Shown piece by piece: positions 1 through 7,672 of a stretch of 64,000 nucleotides of DNA. Source of the stretch: Kluyvera sp047971185 (GTDB lineage: Bacteria > Pseudomonadota > Gammaproteobacteria > Enterobacterales > Enterobacteriaceae); contig NZ_JBKDZH010000020.1 in NCBI RefSeq assembly GCF_047971185.1, positions 41,467 through 105,466 on the forward strand. The letters run 5' to 3'. Below the pieces are notes generated by a model. The model was not told the DNA's origin. It made no database searches and was given only the letters and a program-made list of their open reading frames with translations. Numbering within the stretch: position 1 is the first letter of the stretch; each line of letters begins with the position of its first letter. Made by a program: the position numbers and the translations under genes.

Positions 1-112
1 GCCGCACAGCCGCTCGCTCATTTTTGACAAAGCGGCCCATGCGCCGTTTATCTCGCACCCGCAGGCTTTCTGCGCGCCGCTGCTGGCTTTGAAGGAGCAG
101 ATTAAGAATTAA
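1..112 (+). CDS. bioH: Pimeloyl-ACP methyl ester carboxylesterase BioH, 3' end only
   Basis: Only the last 36 codons are inside the window; the reading frame begins at base 2 and stops with TAA at 110-112. The tail contains AAHAPFISHP, the segment that carries the catalytic histidine of the BioH alpha/beta hydrolase (Ser-Asp-His triad; the Ser and Asp lie upstream of the window). BioH removes the methyl ester from pimeloyl-ACP at the end of the modified fatty-acid route to biotin. Next to feoABC is also where E. coli keeps bioH, which supports the call. It is partial because of the window edge, with no sign of damage. Confidence 0.85.
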   Translation, partial: PHSRSLIFDKAAHAPFISHPQAFCAPLLALKEQIKN

Positions 113-225
113 TTCCGCTCTGAGATGGTAAAAGTGGCATTCATAGCAATACTTAAGCTGTTGCCGTAGGTGATTATCCTGCTCACCGCGCAACGCAAAT
201 AACAACCTTAAGGAGAGTAGAAGCT

Positions 226-495
226 ATGAAACTTGTTACAGGAATCGTTGCATCTCTGGTGATTGGCTCCCTGTCGTTTGGTGCGTTTGCTGCTAAGGAG
301 ATTCAGAAAGAAGATGTGGATAAGATGAATCTGACCAAACTGGGCAGCATCACCACCTCGCGCACAACGTCGCCAATGGATGCCAAGCAGGATCTGTCGA
401 AAAAAGCCGATGAAATGGGCGGGAAGTACTACGTGATCATCGCCGGTGAGAAAAACGAGAAAACCGTTCACGGTAACGCGGACGTTTACAAGTAA
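226..495 (+). CDS. Small secreted DUF1471 (YdgH/BhsA/McbA-like) protein
   Basis: This 89-residue protein starts with a clear Sec signal peptide: a Lys near the start, a hydrophobic core to about residue 20 and a cleavage site after AFA (residues 20-22). The mature part of about 67 residues resembles the BhsA/McbA/YhcN periplasmic family: the central SPMDAKQDLSKKADEMG stretch, a YYVIIAG strand and the closing HGNADVYK. Family members are linked to stress, biofilm and outer-membrane permeability phenotypes, but no biochemical activity can be assigned here. A strong ribosome site (AAGGAGAG) lies about 8 bases before the ATG. E. coli K-12 has the transposase-like yhgA near this position instead, so the gene is accessory relative to K-12. 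It converges on feoC across a shared terminator. Confidence 0.8.
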   Translation: MKLVTGIVASLVIGSLSFGAFAAKEIQKEDVDKMNLTKLGSITTSRTTSPMDAKQDLSKKADEMGGKYYVIIAGEKNEKTVHGNADVYK

Positions 496-509
496 CCTTG
501 CCTGGATGA

Positions 510-533
510 CCCGACGCTGAAGCCAGCGTCGGG
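510..533. terminator. Bidirectional terminator hairpin between the DUF1471 gene and feoC
   Basis: A perfect 10-bp GC-rich stem (CCCGACGCTG paired with CAGCGTCGGG) with a 4-base loop lies between the two convergent stop codons. The T-tract is weak on both sides, so termination is inferred from the stem and its position. Confidence 0.65.
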
Positions 534-541
534 AATCTTAC

Positions 542-778
542 TTAACGAAGGGCCCACCACTCACGCAGGCAGGCTTTGCCTTCCGGGCAGCTTTTGCAAC
601 TGCCGGTCAGACAGCCGTCAGGCTCTTCGTTAATCTTCACGACTTTTCCCATCGCTTCTAATCGGCTCAGCATGGCGTCGATCAGCGCTTGCGGCGAGTG
701 CAACTGAGCGCTGAGCTGCGAAGCTTCCATGCGTCCTTGCAGAGCCAACATATCGCGTACTTCAATCATTGACGCCAT
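542..778 (-). CDS. feoC: FeoC, Fe-S cluster-containing partner of FeoB
   Basis: This 78-residue protein matches enterobacterial FeoC along its whole length. An N-terminal winged-helix region (about residues 1-50) is followed by four cysteines at 56, 61, 64 and 70 (C-X4-C-X2-C-X5-C) that bind an oxygen-sensitive Fe-S cluster in this family. FeoC is thought to stabilise FeoB against FtsH proteolysis when oxygen is low. The ATG at 778 was chosen because AAGGAG lies 5 bases upstream and the length equals the E. coli protein; an in-frame GTG two codons earlier sits too close to that ribosome site. It is the last gene of feoABC, with its start 9 bases after the feoB stop codon. Confidence 0.93.
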   Translation of the reverse strand: MASMIEVRDMLALQGRMEASQLSAQLHSPQALIDAMLSRLEAMGKVVKINEEPDGCLTGSCKSCPEGKACLREWWALR

Positions 779-787
779 CTTCACTCC

Positions 788-3106
788 TTAGTGGCAATCG
801 CCAGCCGGGCTTGAACAGCAGGTGGTCGGCGTTTTGCGCGTCGCCAGCAGGGAGACATCCACCCGGCTACGAGCACGGCGCAGCAGACCCAACAGCACCA
901 CGTTGAACAGAATGACCGCCAGAATGCACACCAGGCTAAAGCGAGGATGCTGGCTGAAGCTGACCGTCTGGTAGTACAGCGTGGACAGCGAATAGGCGAT
1001 GTTCAGGCCCCACAGAATGGAGAAGGTCATCCAGCCACGGCTCGATTCACGGGCGATCGCCCCCATCACCGAGATGCACGGCACGTACAGCAGCACGAAA
1101 ATCAGGTAGCTGTAGGCCGCCGCGGCGCTGCCGAATTTGCTGCTCATCACGCCCATCGCGCCGGTTTCCATTTCGCCGTCGCCTTTGCTGGCTTCGATCG
1201 GGTTGGCCAGTACGCTCAGACTGAAGGTGTCTTTCAGGCCCTGCCAGGTCTCATCGGCGGCGGCCAGCAGCTCGTCACCGAGATGGAATTCCTGCGGGTC
1301 GAACGCTTCGTTCTGGATGTCTTCGGCGGTATAGAGGGTGTTCAGGGTCCCGACCACCACTTCTTTCGCCATCGCCCCGGTAAACAGACCGACGGTTGCC
1401 TGCCAGTTATCGTCATGTACACCAATCGGTTTAAACACCGGGGTAATCGCGCGGCTAACGGAAGCCAGCGCCGAATCGTTGATGTTGTCGACGATCTTAC
1501 CGCTGAACGAGAAGCTGTTCAGGGCGCTCAGGAAGATGCTGACGATGACGATCACCTTACCGGCGCGCAGCACGAAGCCTTTCAGGCGCTGCCAGGTCTG
1601 GATAATCAGGCTCTTGATGTGCGGAACGTGGTACACCGGCAGCTCCATCACAAACGGTGAGGCTTCGCCGCGCATGATGGTGTATTTGAGCATCAGGCCG
1701 GTCAGGATGGCGATCACGATCCCCAGCACGTACAGCGAGAAGACCACCAGCGCGCCGCCCTGGCCGAAGAAGGCCGCGGCGAAGACCGCGAAGATAGCCA
1801 GACGTGCGCCGCAGGACATAAACGGCGCCATCATGATGGTCATCAGACGCTCGCGCGGGGCATCCAGGGTACGCGCGCCCATCACCGACGGCACGTTACA
1901 GCCGAAGCCGACGATCAGCGGCACGAAGGATTTACCCGGCAGGCCGAGCGCCTGCATCAGGCGGTCCATCACAAAGGCGGCGCGCGCCATGTAGCCGGAG
2001 TCCTCAAGGAAGGAGAGGAACAGGTACATCATGCCGATTTGCGGCACCAGCGGCAGCACGGTGTTGATACCGCCGCCGATCCCCTGCGCGAGGAATACCG
2101 TCAGCCAGTCCGGGAAGTGCAGTGTGTAGCCAATCCACTGAATACCGTGGATAAAGATCGCCACCGAACCGCCGTCGAAGATCGGCTGCAGGGCGCCGCC
2201 GATGTTGATGGCCAGCAGGAACATCAGATACATCACGAACAGGAACACCGGCAGGCCGAGCACGCGGTTGAGGACGATTTTATCCAGCGCGGCGGTAAAG
2301 CGGCTTGGCTCGGCGGTCAGGGTGTTGCTCACGGCGTCGCAGATGGCGGCAATGCTCTGGTAGCGAGCGTCGGCGATGTGCAGCGCCGGGTCATCCAGCT
2401 CTTCGCTCAGGTGCGCCAGCGCAACGTCCAGCTTGTGCGCGGCGTCACCGGCATAGGCGCGGCTATAGATATCGCCTTCCAGCATCTGCAGGCCCAGCCA
2501 GTGGCGCTGACGTTCAGGAATGTCCTGCGCCATCGCGTTCGCCAGGTTATCTGCTTCGCGCAGCAGCGGCTGCGGATAGTGCACCAGCTCCAGCGGCTGG
2601 TTGCCCTGATGGCGGTCGATCGCCAGTTTCAATGCTTCAATGCCGCGGGCGCGGGTAGAAACCAGCGGCACCACCGGGCAGCCGAGGCGCGCGGAAAGGG
2701 CGTCGACGTCGATACGAATTTGCTGCTTCTCGGCGATATCCAGCATGTTCAGCGCGACCACGCACGGAATGCCCAGTTCAAGCAGCTGCAGCGTCAGATA
2801 CAGGTTACGTTCCAGGTTGGAGGCGTCGACCACGTTAATCAGCAGGTCGGCATCGCCGCTGAGGATGTAGTGGCAGGCGATTTGCTCATCCAGCGAGGTT
2901 TGCGAGGAAATGGTGGTCAGCGAGTAGGTGCCCGGCAGGTCGACCAGCGTCACCTGATTATCGGTAGTCGCGAAGGCCCCCTCTTTACGTTCTACCGTCA
3001 CCCCCGCCCAGTTGCCCACGCGTTGACGCGCGCCGGTTAACTGATTGAATAATGTTGTCTTGCCAGAATTAGGATTACCAATTAAACCAATGGTTATTTT
3101 TTTCAT
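788..3106 (-). CDS. feoB: Ferrous iron permease FeoB
   Basis: The 772-residue inner-membrane Fe(II) transporter has an N-terminal G-protein domain: G1 GNPNSGKT at 10-17, switch Thr37, G3 DLPG at 56-59 and G4 NMLD at 120-123. A helical GDI-like spacer follows to about residue 270, then a membrane domain with two Gate repeats of hydrophobic helices. The C-terminal tail has a CC pair and a final C. GTP hydrolysis is coupled to uptake of Fe2+. The length matches E. coli FeoB (773). It sits in the middle of feoABC, 32 bases after feoA, and should share the FNR/Fur control seen upstream of feoA. Confidence 0.96.
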   Translation of the reverse strand: MKKITIGLIGNPNSGKTTLFNQLTGARQRVGNWAGVTVERKEGAFATTDNQVTLVDLPGTYSLTTISSQTSLDEQIACHYILSGDADLLINVVDASNLERNLYLTLQLLELGIPCVVALNMLDIAEKQQIRIDVDALSARLGCPVVPLVSTRARGIEALKLAIDRHQGNQPLELVHYPQPLLREADNLANAMAQDIPERQRHWLGLQMLEGDIYSRAYAGDAAHKLDVALAHLSEELDDPALHIADARYQSIAAICDAVSNTLTAEPSRFTAALDKIVLNRVLGLPVFLFVMYLMFLLAINIGGALQPIFDGGSVAIFIHGIQWIGYTLHFPDWLTVFLAQGIGGGINTVLPLVPQIGMMYLFLSFLEDSGYMARAAFVMDRLMQALGLPGKSFVPLIVGFGCNVPSVMGARTLDAPRERLMTIMMAPFMSCGARLAIFAVFAAAFFGQGGALVVFSLYVLGIVIAILTGLMLKYTIMRGEASPFVMELPVYHVPHIKSLIIQTWQRLKGFVLRAGKVIVIVSIFLSALNSFSFSGKIVDNINDSALASVSRAITPVFKPIGVHDDNWQATVGLFTGAMAKEVVVGTLNTLYTAEDIQNEAFDPQEFHLGDELLAAADETWQGLKDTFSLSVLANPIEASKGDGEMETGAMGVMSSKFGSAAAAYSYLIFVLLYVPCISVMGAIARESSRGWMTFSILWGLNIAYSLSTLYYQTVSFSQHPRFSLVCILAVILFNVVLLGLLRRARSRVDVSLLATRKTPTTCCSSPAGDCH

Positions 3107-3138
3107 TTTTTCAGACTCTTAGTACCGGGCTGAAGTTA

Positions 3139-3363
3139 TTACGCTACGGCTTCCAATTCTATTAGCGCGAGATCTTTTTTACGTAATACGAGGCTGACGC
3201 GACGCGTTTCAATATGAATAGGGTCGCCAAGCGGTGCGACGCGGACCACATTAAATGACGAACCCGGCAGCATGCCCAGAGAGAGCAGTTTCTGACGATA
3301 AGCTGGGCTAATTTCGCGGGAGAAACCAACAATCTTCCACGCAGTATCCGGTGTAAATTGCAT
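3139..3363 (-). CDS. feoA: Ferrous iron transport accessory protein FeoA
   Basis: This 74-residue SH3-like cytoplasmic protein is thought to bind and regulate FeoB. The start at 3363 (MQFTPDTAWKIVGF) gives the usual family length of about 75, and an AGGT ribosome site precedes it. The frame stays open 45 codons further upstream, but that stretch is AT-rich promoter sequence containing the Fur site and is not coding. The core 'LLSLGMLPGSSFNVVRVAPLG' region, with its Leu-Gly-Met-Leu-Pro-Gly turn, is the FeoA signature. First gene of feoABC. Confidence 0.93.
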   Translation of the reverse strand: MQFTPDTAWKIVGFSREISPAYRQKLLSLGMLPGSSFNVVRVAPLGDPIHIETRRVSLVLRKKDLALIELEAVA

Positions 3364-3471
3364 AGTACCTACTTGTGTTTTCGCTAGCTGGACGAGGGAA
3401 CGCCGCGTGCGGCCTGCTGGCAACTGGGCATCATCTGTCAATATAAGAAAGAAAAAGGAACTGAAAATGAT

Positions 3472-3490
3472 GATAATGAGAATGGTTTTT
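3472..3490 (-). promoter_or_regulatory. Putative Fur box upstream of feoABC
   Basis: GATAATGAGAATGGTTTTT matches the 19-bp Fur consensus at 14 positions, with the first eight bases exact. It is 109-127 bases upstream of the feoA start. Fur repression of feo is established in E. coli; the site here is read from sequence only. Confidence 0.6.
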
Positions 3491-3546
3491 ATCATCAATA
3501 CATAACATGCGGTTGGCGGGGTTTTTGCGCACTATTTGCACTTTTT

Positions 3547-3560
3547 TTGATATTACTCAA
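3547..3560 (-). promoter_or_regulatory. FNR-type site upstream of feoABC
   Basis: TTGAT-ATTA-CTCAA differs from the FNR consensus (TTGAT-N4-ATCAA) at a single base. It sits about 57 bases beyond the Fur box. Anaerobic activation of feo by FNR is known in E. coli and fits a system that imports Fe2+. Confidence 0.6.
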
Positions 3561-3718
3561 GCAACGCATTGTAGCGTTAAATGAATTAACCGATATTTAC
3601 CTCGTTTAATGTTTAATTAAGGTTTCATTGGTTAATAAAATAAAACGTGATAAAGCGGATTATTAATAGTGGATACAAAATATTTAGCGACGGGAATATT
3701 CCCAGCGTCCCGGTGATA

Positions 3719-3797
3719 GTAGCCCGGCCAGGCGAAGCGCCGCCGGGACAGGCGCGGAGCAATCCCGGGGTCGGCGTGAACGCCTCGCCCGGGCTAC
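3719..3797. repeat. Inverted-repeat element with GTAGCCCGG ... CCGGGCTAC ends
   Basis: The ends are perfect 9-bp inverted repeats enclosing about 60 bases of GC-rich sequence that can fold internally. A related element of similar size with identical ends lies at 42933-43003. It differs from the classical REP/BIME elements at 9077, 52467 and 58841. It follows tex directly and could end or protect the tex transcript. Confidence 0.75.
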
Positions 3798-3815
3798 AGG
3801 TCGCTGAAAATGTCG

Positions 3816-6149
3816 TTAGCGTTTTTTACCCATCGCCGCCGCCAGCGCATCCATCATGGCGCTGTTGCCGGCAGGCTGAGCTTCGCGGCCGCGCGGCTTG
3901 GCCGCTTTCGCCGCCGGACGGCCGTTGCCCTGGCTGCGATCGTTGCCGCCGCCGCGACGGGCGTTGGTTTCGCCGGGCTGCTCGTCCAGACGCATGGTCA
4001 GCGCAATGCGCTTACGCTGCAAATCGACTTCCAGCACCTTCACTTTGACGATATCGCCCGCTTTCACCACGGTGTGCGGGTCTTCAACGAACTTATCCGC
4101 CAGCGAGGAGATATGCACCAGGCCGTCCTGATGCACGCCGATATCGACAAAAGCACCAAAGTTGGTGACGTTGGTCACCGCGCCTTCGAGGATCATCCCC
4201 GGCAGCAGGTCGTTCATGGTTTCGACGCCATCGGCGAACTTCGCGGTTTTAAACTCCGGACGCGGGTCGCGGCCCGGTTTTTCCAGCTCTTTGATGATGT
4301 CGGTCACGGTCGGCACGCCGAAACGCTCGTCGGTAAACTCTGAGGCTTTCAGGCCGCGGAGCTCGCTGCTGTTGCCCATCAGATCCTTCAGCGCCTGCTG
4401 GGTGGCTGCCAGAATGCGCTCAACCACCGGATAGGCTTCCGGGTGAACGGTGGACGCATCCAGCGGGTTATCGCCGTGGTTAATACGCAGGAAGCCCGCG
4501 CACTGCTCAAACGCTTTCGGCCCCAGACGGCTTACCTTCAGCAACTGCTGACGGTTCTGGAACTGGCCGTTCTCATCGCGCCAGGCGACGATGTTCTGCG
4601 CCATCATGCGCGTCAGGCCAGCGACGCGGGTCAGCAGCGGCACGGAGGCGGTGTTGAGGTCAACGCCGACGGCGTTCACGCAGTCTTCGACTACCGCGTC
4701 CAGCTTACGCGCCAGCTGGGTCTGGCTGACATCGTGCTGGTACTGGCCGACGCCGATCGATTTCGGGTCGATTTTCACCAGCTCGGCCAGCGGGTCCTGC
4801 AAACGACGGGCGATCGACACCGCGCCGCGCAGCGAAACGTCGAGGTCCGGGAACTCCATCGCCGCCAGCTCGGAGGCGGAGTAGACGGATGCGCCCGCTT
4901 CGCTGACGATCACCTTCTGGGCGGTAACTTTCGGGAACTGCTTCTGCACGTCGAGGAAGAAACGCTCGGTTTCGCGCGAGGCGGTGCCGTTGCCGATCGC
5001 CACCAGCTCGACGTTATGCTTCTCGCACAGCGCCGCCACGGCCACCGCCGCTTTCGCCGCCTGACCGGTGTGCGGATAGATGGTATCGGTCGCCACCAGC
5101 TTGCCGGTGCCGTCAACTACCGCGACCTTCACGCCGGTGCGCAGACCCGGATCGAGGCCCATGGTCGCGCGCAGGCCTGCCGGGGCGGCCATCAGCAGAT
5201 CGTGCAGGTTACGGGCGAAGACGTTGATCGCTTCATCTTCCGCACGCTCGCGTACGGTGCCCATTAATTCGGTTTCGAGGTGCATCAGCACCTTAATGCG
5301 CCAGGTCCAGCTCACCACGCCTTTGCGCCAGCTGTCCGCCGGGGCGTTGTTCAGGCGCAGGCCGAGGTGATCGATAATGATCTGCTCGCAGTGGCTCTCT
5401 TTCGGCGGCTCGTCGAACTGCGGGTCGGCGTTAAGGGAGAGTTGCAGAATACCTTCGTTGCGCCCGCGGAACATGGCCAGCGCGCGGTGGGAAGGGGTGG
5501 TGGAAATCGGTTCGTGATGGTCGAAGTAGTCGCGGAACTTCGCGCCTTCCTCTTCTTTACCGCTGACCACTTTGGCGACCAGGTGGGCGTTTTTCCACAG
5601 GTAGTCACGCACTTTTGCCAGCAGGCCCGCGTCTTCCGCGAAGCGCTCCATCAGGATGTAGCGCGCGCCGTCGAGGGCGGCTTTGACGTCGGCAACGCCT
5701 TTGTCAGCGTCAATAAATTTCGCCGCGGCCGTTTCCGGGTCGTGGGACGGCTCGCTCCACAGCAGATCGGCCAGCGGCTCAAGGCCCGCTTCAATCGCAA
5801 TCTGCCCGCGGGTGCGGCGCTTCTGTTTGTACGGTAAGTAGAGGTCTTCAAGTTCGGTTTTGTTGAGCGTGCCGTTGATGGCCTTTTCCAGCGCCTCGGT
5901 CAGCTTGCCCTGTTCACCGATGGATTTCAGAATGACCTGTCGGCGGTCTTCCAGCTCACGTAAATACCCCAGGCGGGTTTCCAGATTACGCAGCTGCGTA
6001 TCATCCAGTCCGCCGGTGATTTCCTTACGATAACGTGCAATAAACGGCACGGTGTTCCCTTCATCAAGCAGGCGAACGGCGGCTTCCACCTGTTCGGCTC
6101 TGGCCTGAAGTTCACCCGCAATAATGCGGCAGAGCGAATCATTCATCAT
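3816..6149 (-). CDS. tex: Tex/YhgF, S1-domain RNA-binding transcription accessory protein
   Basis: This 777-residue protein is almost collinear with E. coli YhgF. It has an N-terminal helical region, a YqgF/RNase H-like domain near residues 330-460 (MGLDPGLRTGVKVAVVDG), helix-hairpin-helix motifs around 500-560, and an S1 RNA-binding domain around 650-720 (MILEGAVTNVTNFGAFVDIG). A basic, low-complexity Arg/Gly/Asn tail ends in MMDALAAAMGKKR. Tex proteins bind nucleic acid and are implicated in transcription and RNA quality control; the exact reaction is unsettled. It lies 99 bases downstream of greB on the same strand, so both elongation-related genes could share a transcript. Confidence 0.94.
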   Translation of the reverse strand: MMNDSLCRIIAGELQARAEQVEAAVRLLDEGNTVPFIARYRKEITGGLDDTQLRNLETRLGYLRELEDRRQVILKSIGEQGKLTEALEKAINGTLNKTELEDLYLPYKQKRRTRGQIAIEAGLEPLADLLWSEPSHDPETAAAKFIDADKGVADVKAALDGARYILMERFAEDAGLLAKVRDYLWKNAHLVAKVVSGKEEEGAKFRDYFDHHEPISTTPSHRALAMFRGRNEGILQLSLNADPQFDEPPKESHCEQIIIDHLGLRLNNAPADSWRKGVVSWTWRIKVLMHLETELMGTVRERAEDEAINVFARNLHDLLMAAPAGLRATMGLDPGLRTGVKVAVVDGTGKLVATDTIYPHTGQAAKAAVAVAALCEKHNVELVAIGNGTASRETERFFLDVQKQFPKVTAQKVIVSEAGASVYSASELAAMEFPDLDVSLRGAVSIARRLQDPLAELVKIDPKSIGVGQYQHDVSQTQLARKLDAVVEDCVNAVGVDLNTASVPLLTRVAGLTRMMAQNIVAWRDENGQFQNRQQLLKVSRLGPKAFEQCAGFLRINHGDNPLDASTVHPEAYPVVERILAATQQALKDLMGNSSELRGLKASEFTDERFGVPTVTDIIKELEKPGRDPRPEFKTAKFADGVETMNDLLPGMILEGAVTNVTNFGAFVDIGVHQDGLVHISSLADKFVEDPHTVVKAGDIVKVKVLEVDLQRKRIALTMRLDEQPGETNARRGGGNDRSQGNGRPAAKAAKPRGREAQPAGNSAMMDALAAAMGKKR

Positions 6150-6248
6150 GGCTTGGTTTCACTGTTAGGTCATAAAATCAGGGGACAGTTATACGGATTG
6201 ACTGGCAAAAATGCCAGTCATCAGCGGGGGCTTCGGATTGTTCCGGCC

Positions 6249-6722
6249 TTATTTTACGTAGTCGATCGCATTCACGTACCAGCTCGCTTCACCGGCGGGC
6301 GTGTTGACCACCGCCAGATCGCCGACCTCTTTTTTCAGCAGCGCGCGGGCCATCGGCGAGTCGATCGAGATGTAGTCCTTGCGGCCAAAAATCTCGTCAT
6401 AGCCGACGATGCGAAAACGCTTGGTGTCGCCGTCGTCGTTTTCAATCTCCACCCACGCGCCAAAAAAGACTTTGCCTTCCTGCTGCGGCGAATAGTCGAC
6501 GATGCGCAGGTTCTCCAGACATTTGGTTAAATAACGAACGCGGCGATCGATTTCTCTTAAGCGTTTTTTATTATACTGGTAGTCAGCATTTTCACTGCGA
6601 TCGCCAAGGCTCGCGGCCCAGGTCACTTTTTTGGTGACCTCCGGACGTTCTTCGCGCCAGAGATAATCCATCTCTTGTTTGAGCTTTTCGTACCCTTCAC
6701 GGGTGATCAACGGTGTTTTCAT
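6249..6722 (-). CDS. greB: Transcript cleavage factor GreB
   Basis: This 157-residue protein rescues backtracked RNA polymerase by stimulating cleavage of the transcript 3' end through the secondary channel. The N-terminal coiled coil (residues 1-75) carries the acidic tip Asp41 and Glu44 in SLGDRSENADYQY that holds the catalytic Mg2+. The C-terminal FKBP-like domain runs from about 80 to 157. Length and sequence match E. coli GreB (158) rather than GreA. It is divergent from ompR across 230 bases and upstream of tex. Confidence 0.95.
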   Translation of the reverse strand: MKTPLITREGYEKLKQEMDYLWREERPEVTKKVTWAASLGDRSENADYQYNKKRLREIDRRVRYLTKCLENLRIVDYSPQQEGKVFFGAWVEIENDDGDTKRFRIVGYDEIFGRKDYISIDSPMARALLKKEVGDLAVVNTPAGEASWYVNAIDYVK

Positions 6723-6952
6723 CTTAAGTGCTTACCTGGCTGCCGAGGAAATATTGCGCACAATACGTATTACGTGAGCATACCGACAGAATAAATAATG
6801 TGTATTAAGATTCATTGTATACTTAACTCGCTGTTAAATATGCTTTGTAACAATTTAGCCTGGAATTTATACCAGATTTAGCTGGTCGCAAGCGCAGGCT
6901 TTTTTGAGAATACATGCTGATTAATTGTTGCGAACCTTTGGGAGTAAAAACA

Positions 6953-7672
6953 ATGCAAGAGAATTATAAGATTCTTGTTGTGGATGACGACATGCGCCTG
7001 CGCGCGTTACTGGAGCGTTATCTGACCGAGCAGGGTTTCCAGGTTCGAAGCGTGGCTAACGCCGAACAGATGGACAGATTGCTGACCCGTGAATCCTTCC
7101 ATCTGATGGTGCTGGATCTCATGCTGCCGGGTGAAGATGGTCTCTCCATCTGCCGCCGCCTGCGCAGCCAAAGCAACCCGATGCCGATCATTATGGTGAC
7201 GGCGAAAGGGGAAGAAGTTGACCGTATCGTAGGCCTGGAAATTGGCGCCGACGACTACATTCCGAAACCGTTCAACCCGCGTGAACTGCTGGCCCGCATC
7301 CGTGCGGTGCTGCGCCGTCAGGCCAACGAACTGCCGGGCGCGCCTTCGCAGGAAGAAGCGGTTATCGCCTTCGGTAAGTTTAAGCTGAACCTCGGTACCC
7401 GTGAAATGTTCCGTGAAGACGAGCCGATGCCGCTCACCAGCGGTGAGTTTGCGGTGCTGAAGGCGCTGGTGAGCCACCCGCGCGAGCCGCTGTCCCGCGA
7501 TAAGCTGATGAACCTGGCACGCGGTCGTGAATATTCGGCGATGGAGCGTTCCATTGACGTGCAGATCTCCCGCCTGCGCCGCATGGTGGAAGAGGATCCG
7601 GCGCATCCGCGCTATATTCAGACCGTCTGGGGCCTGGGCTACGTATTCGTGCCGGACGGCTCTAAAGCATGA
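6953..7672 (+). CDS. ompR: Osmolarity response regulator OmpR
   Basis: This 239-residue response regulator shows every key residue of OmpR: acidic pocket Asp11/Asp12, phosphoacceptor Asp55, Thr83 and Lys105, followed by a winged-helix DNA-binding domain from about 135 to the end. It controls porin and many envelope genes. The ATG at 6953 gives the standard MQENYKILVVDDD start; the longer frame adds 13 codons without family support. Its stop overlaps the envZ start in ATGA, indicating translational coupling. Confidence 0.97.
   Translation: MQENYKILVVDDDMRLRALLERYLTEQGFQVRSVANAEQMDRLLTRESFHLMVLDLMLPGEDGLSICRRLRSQSNPMPIIMVTAKGEEVDRIVGLEIGADDYIPKPFNPRELLARIRAVLRRQANELPGAPSQEEAVIAFGKFKLNLGTREMFREDEPMPLTSGEFAVLKALVSHPREPLSRDKLMNLARGREYSAMERSIDVQISRLRRMVEEDPAHPRYIQTVWGLGYVFVPDGSKA

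Larger units (their letters stand above)
3364..3815. other. 452-bp intergenic region: feo promoter and an inverted-repeat element
   Basis: The region lies between the tex stop codon and feoA. It holds a Fur-box-like sequence (3472-3490) and an FNR-like site (3547-3560) on the feoA side, an AT-rich stretch, and a repeat bounded by GTAGCCCGG and CCGGGCTAC (3719-3797) just after tex. The frames crossing it run through the repeat or promoter and show no protein-like features. Confidence 0.7.

Noticed and set aside
2039..3040. 333-codon plus-strand frame opposite feoB
   Set aside because: It lies antisense within feoB, is rich in Gln, Arg, His and Val as expected for the complement of GC-rich coding DNA, and has no ribosome site or domain.
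3647..4048. 133-codon plus-strand frame between feoA and tex
   Set aside because: It runs through the inverted-repeat element and into the complement of tex, with no ribosome site.
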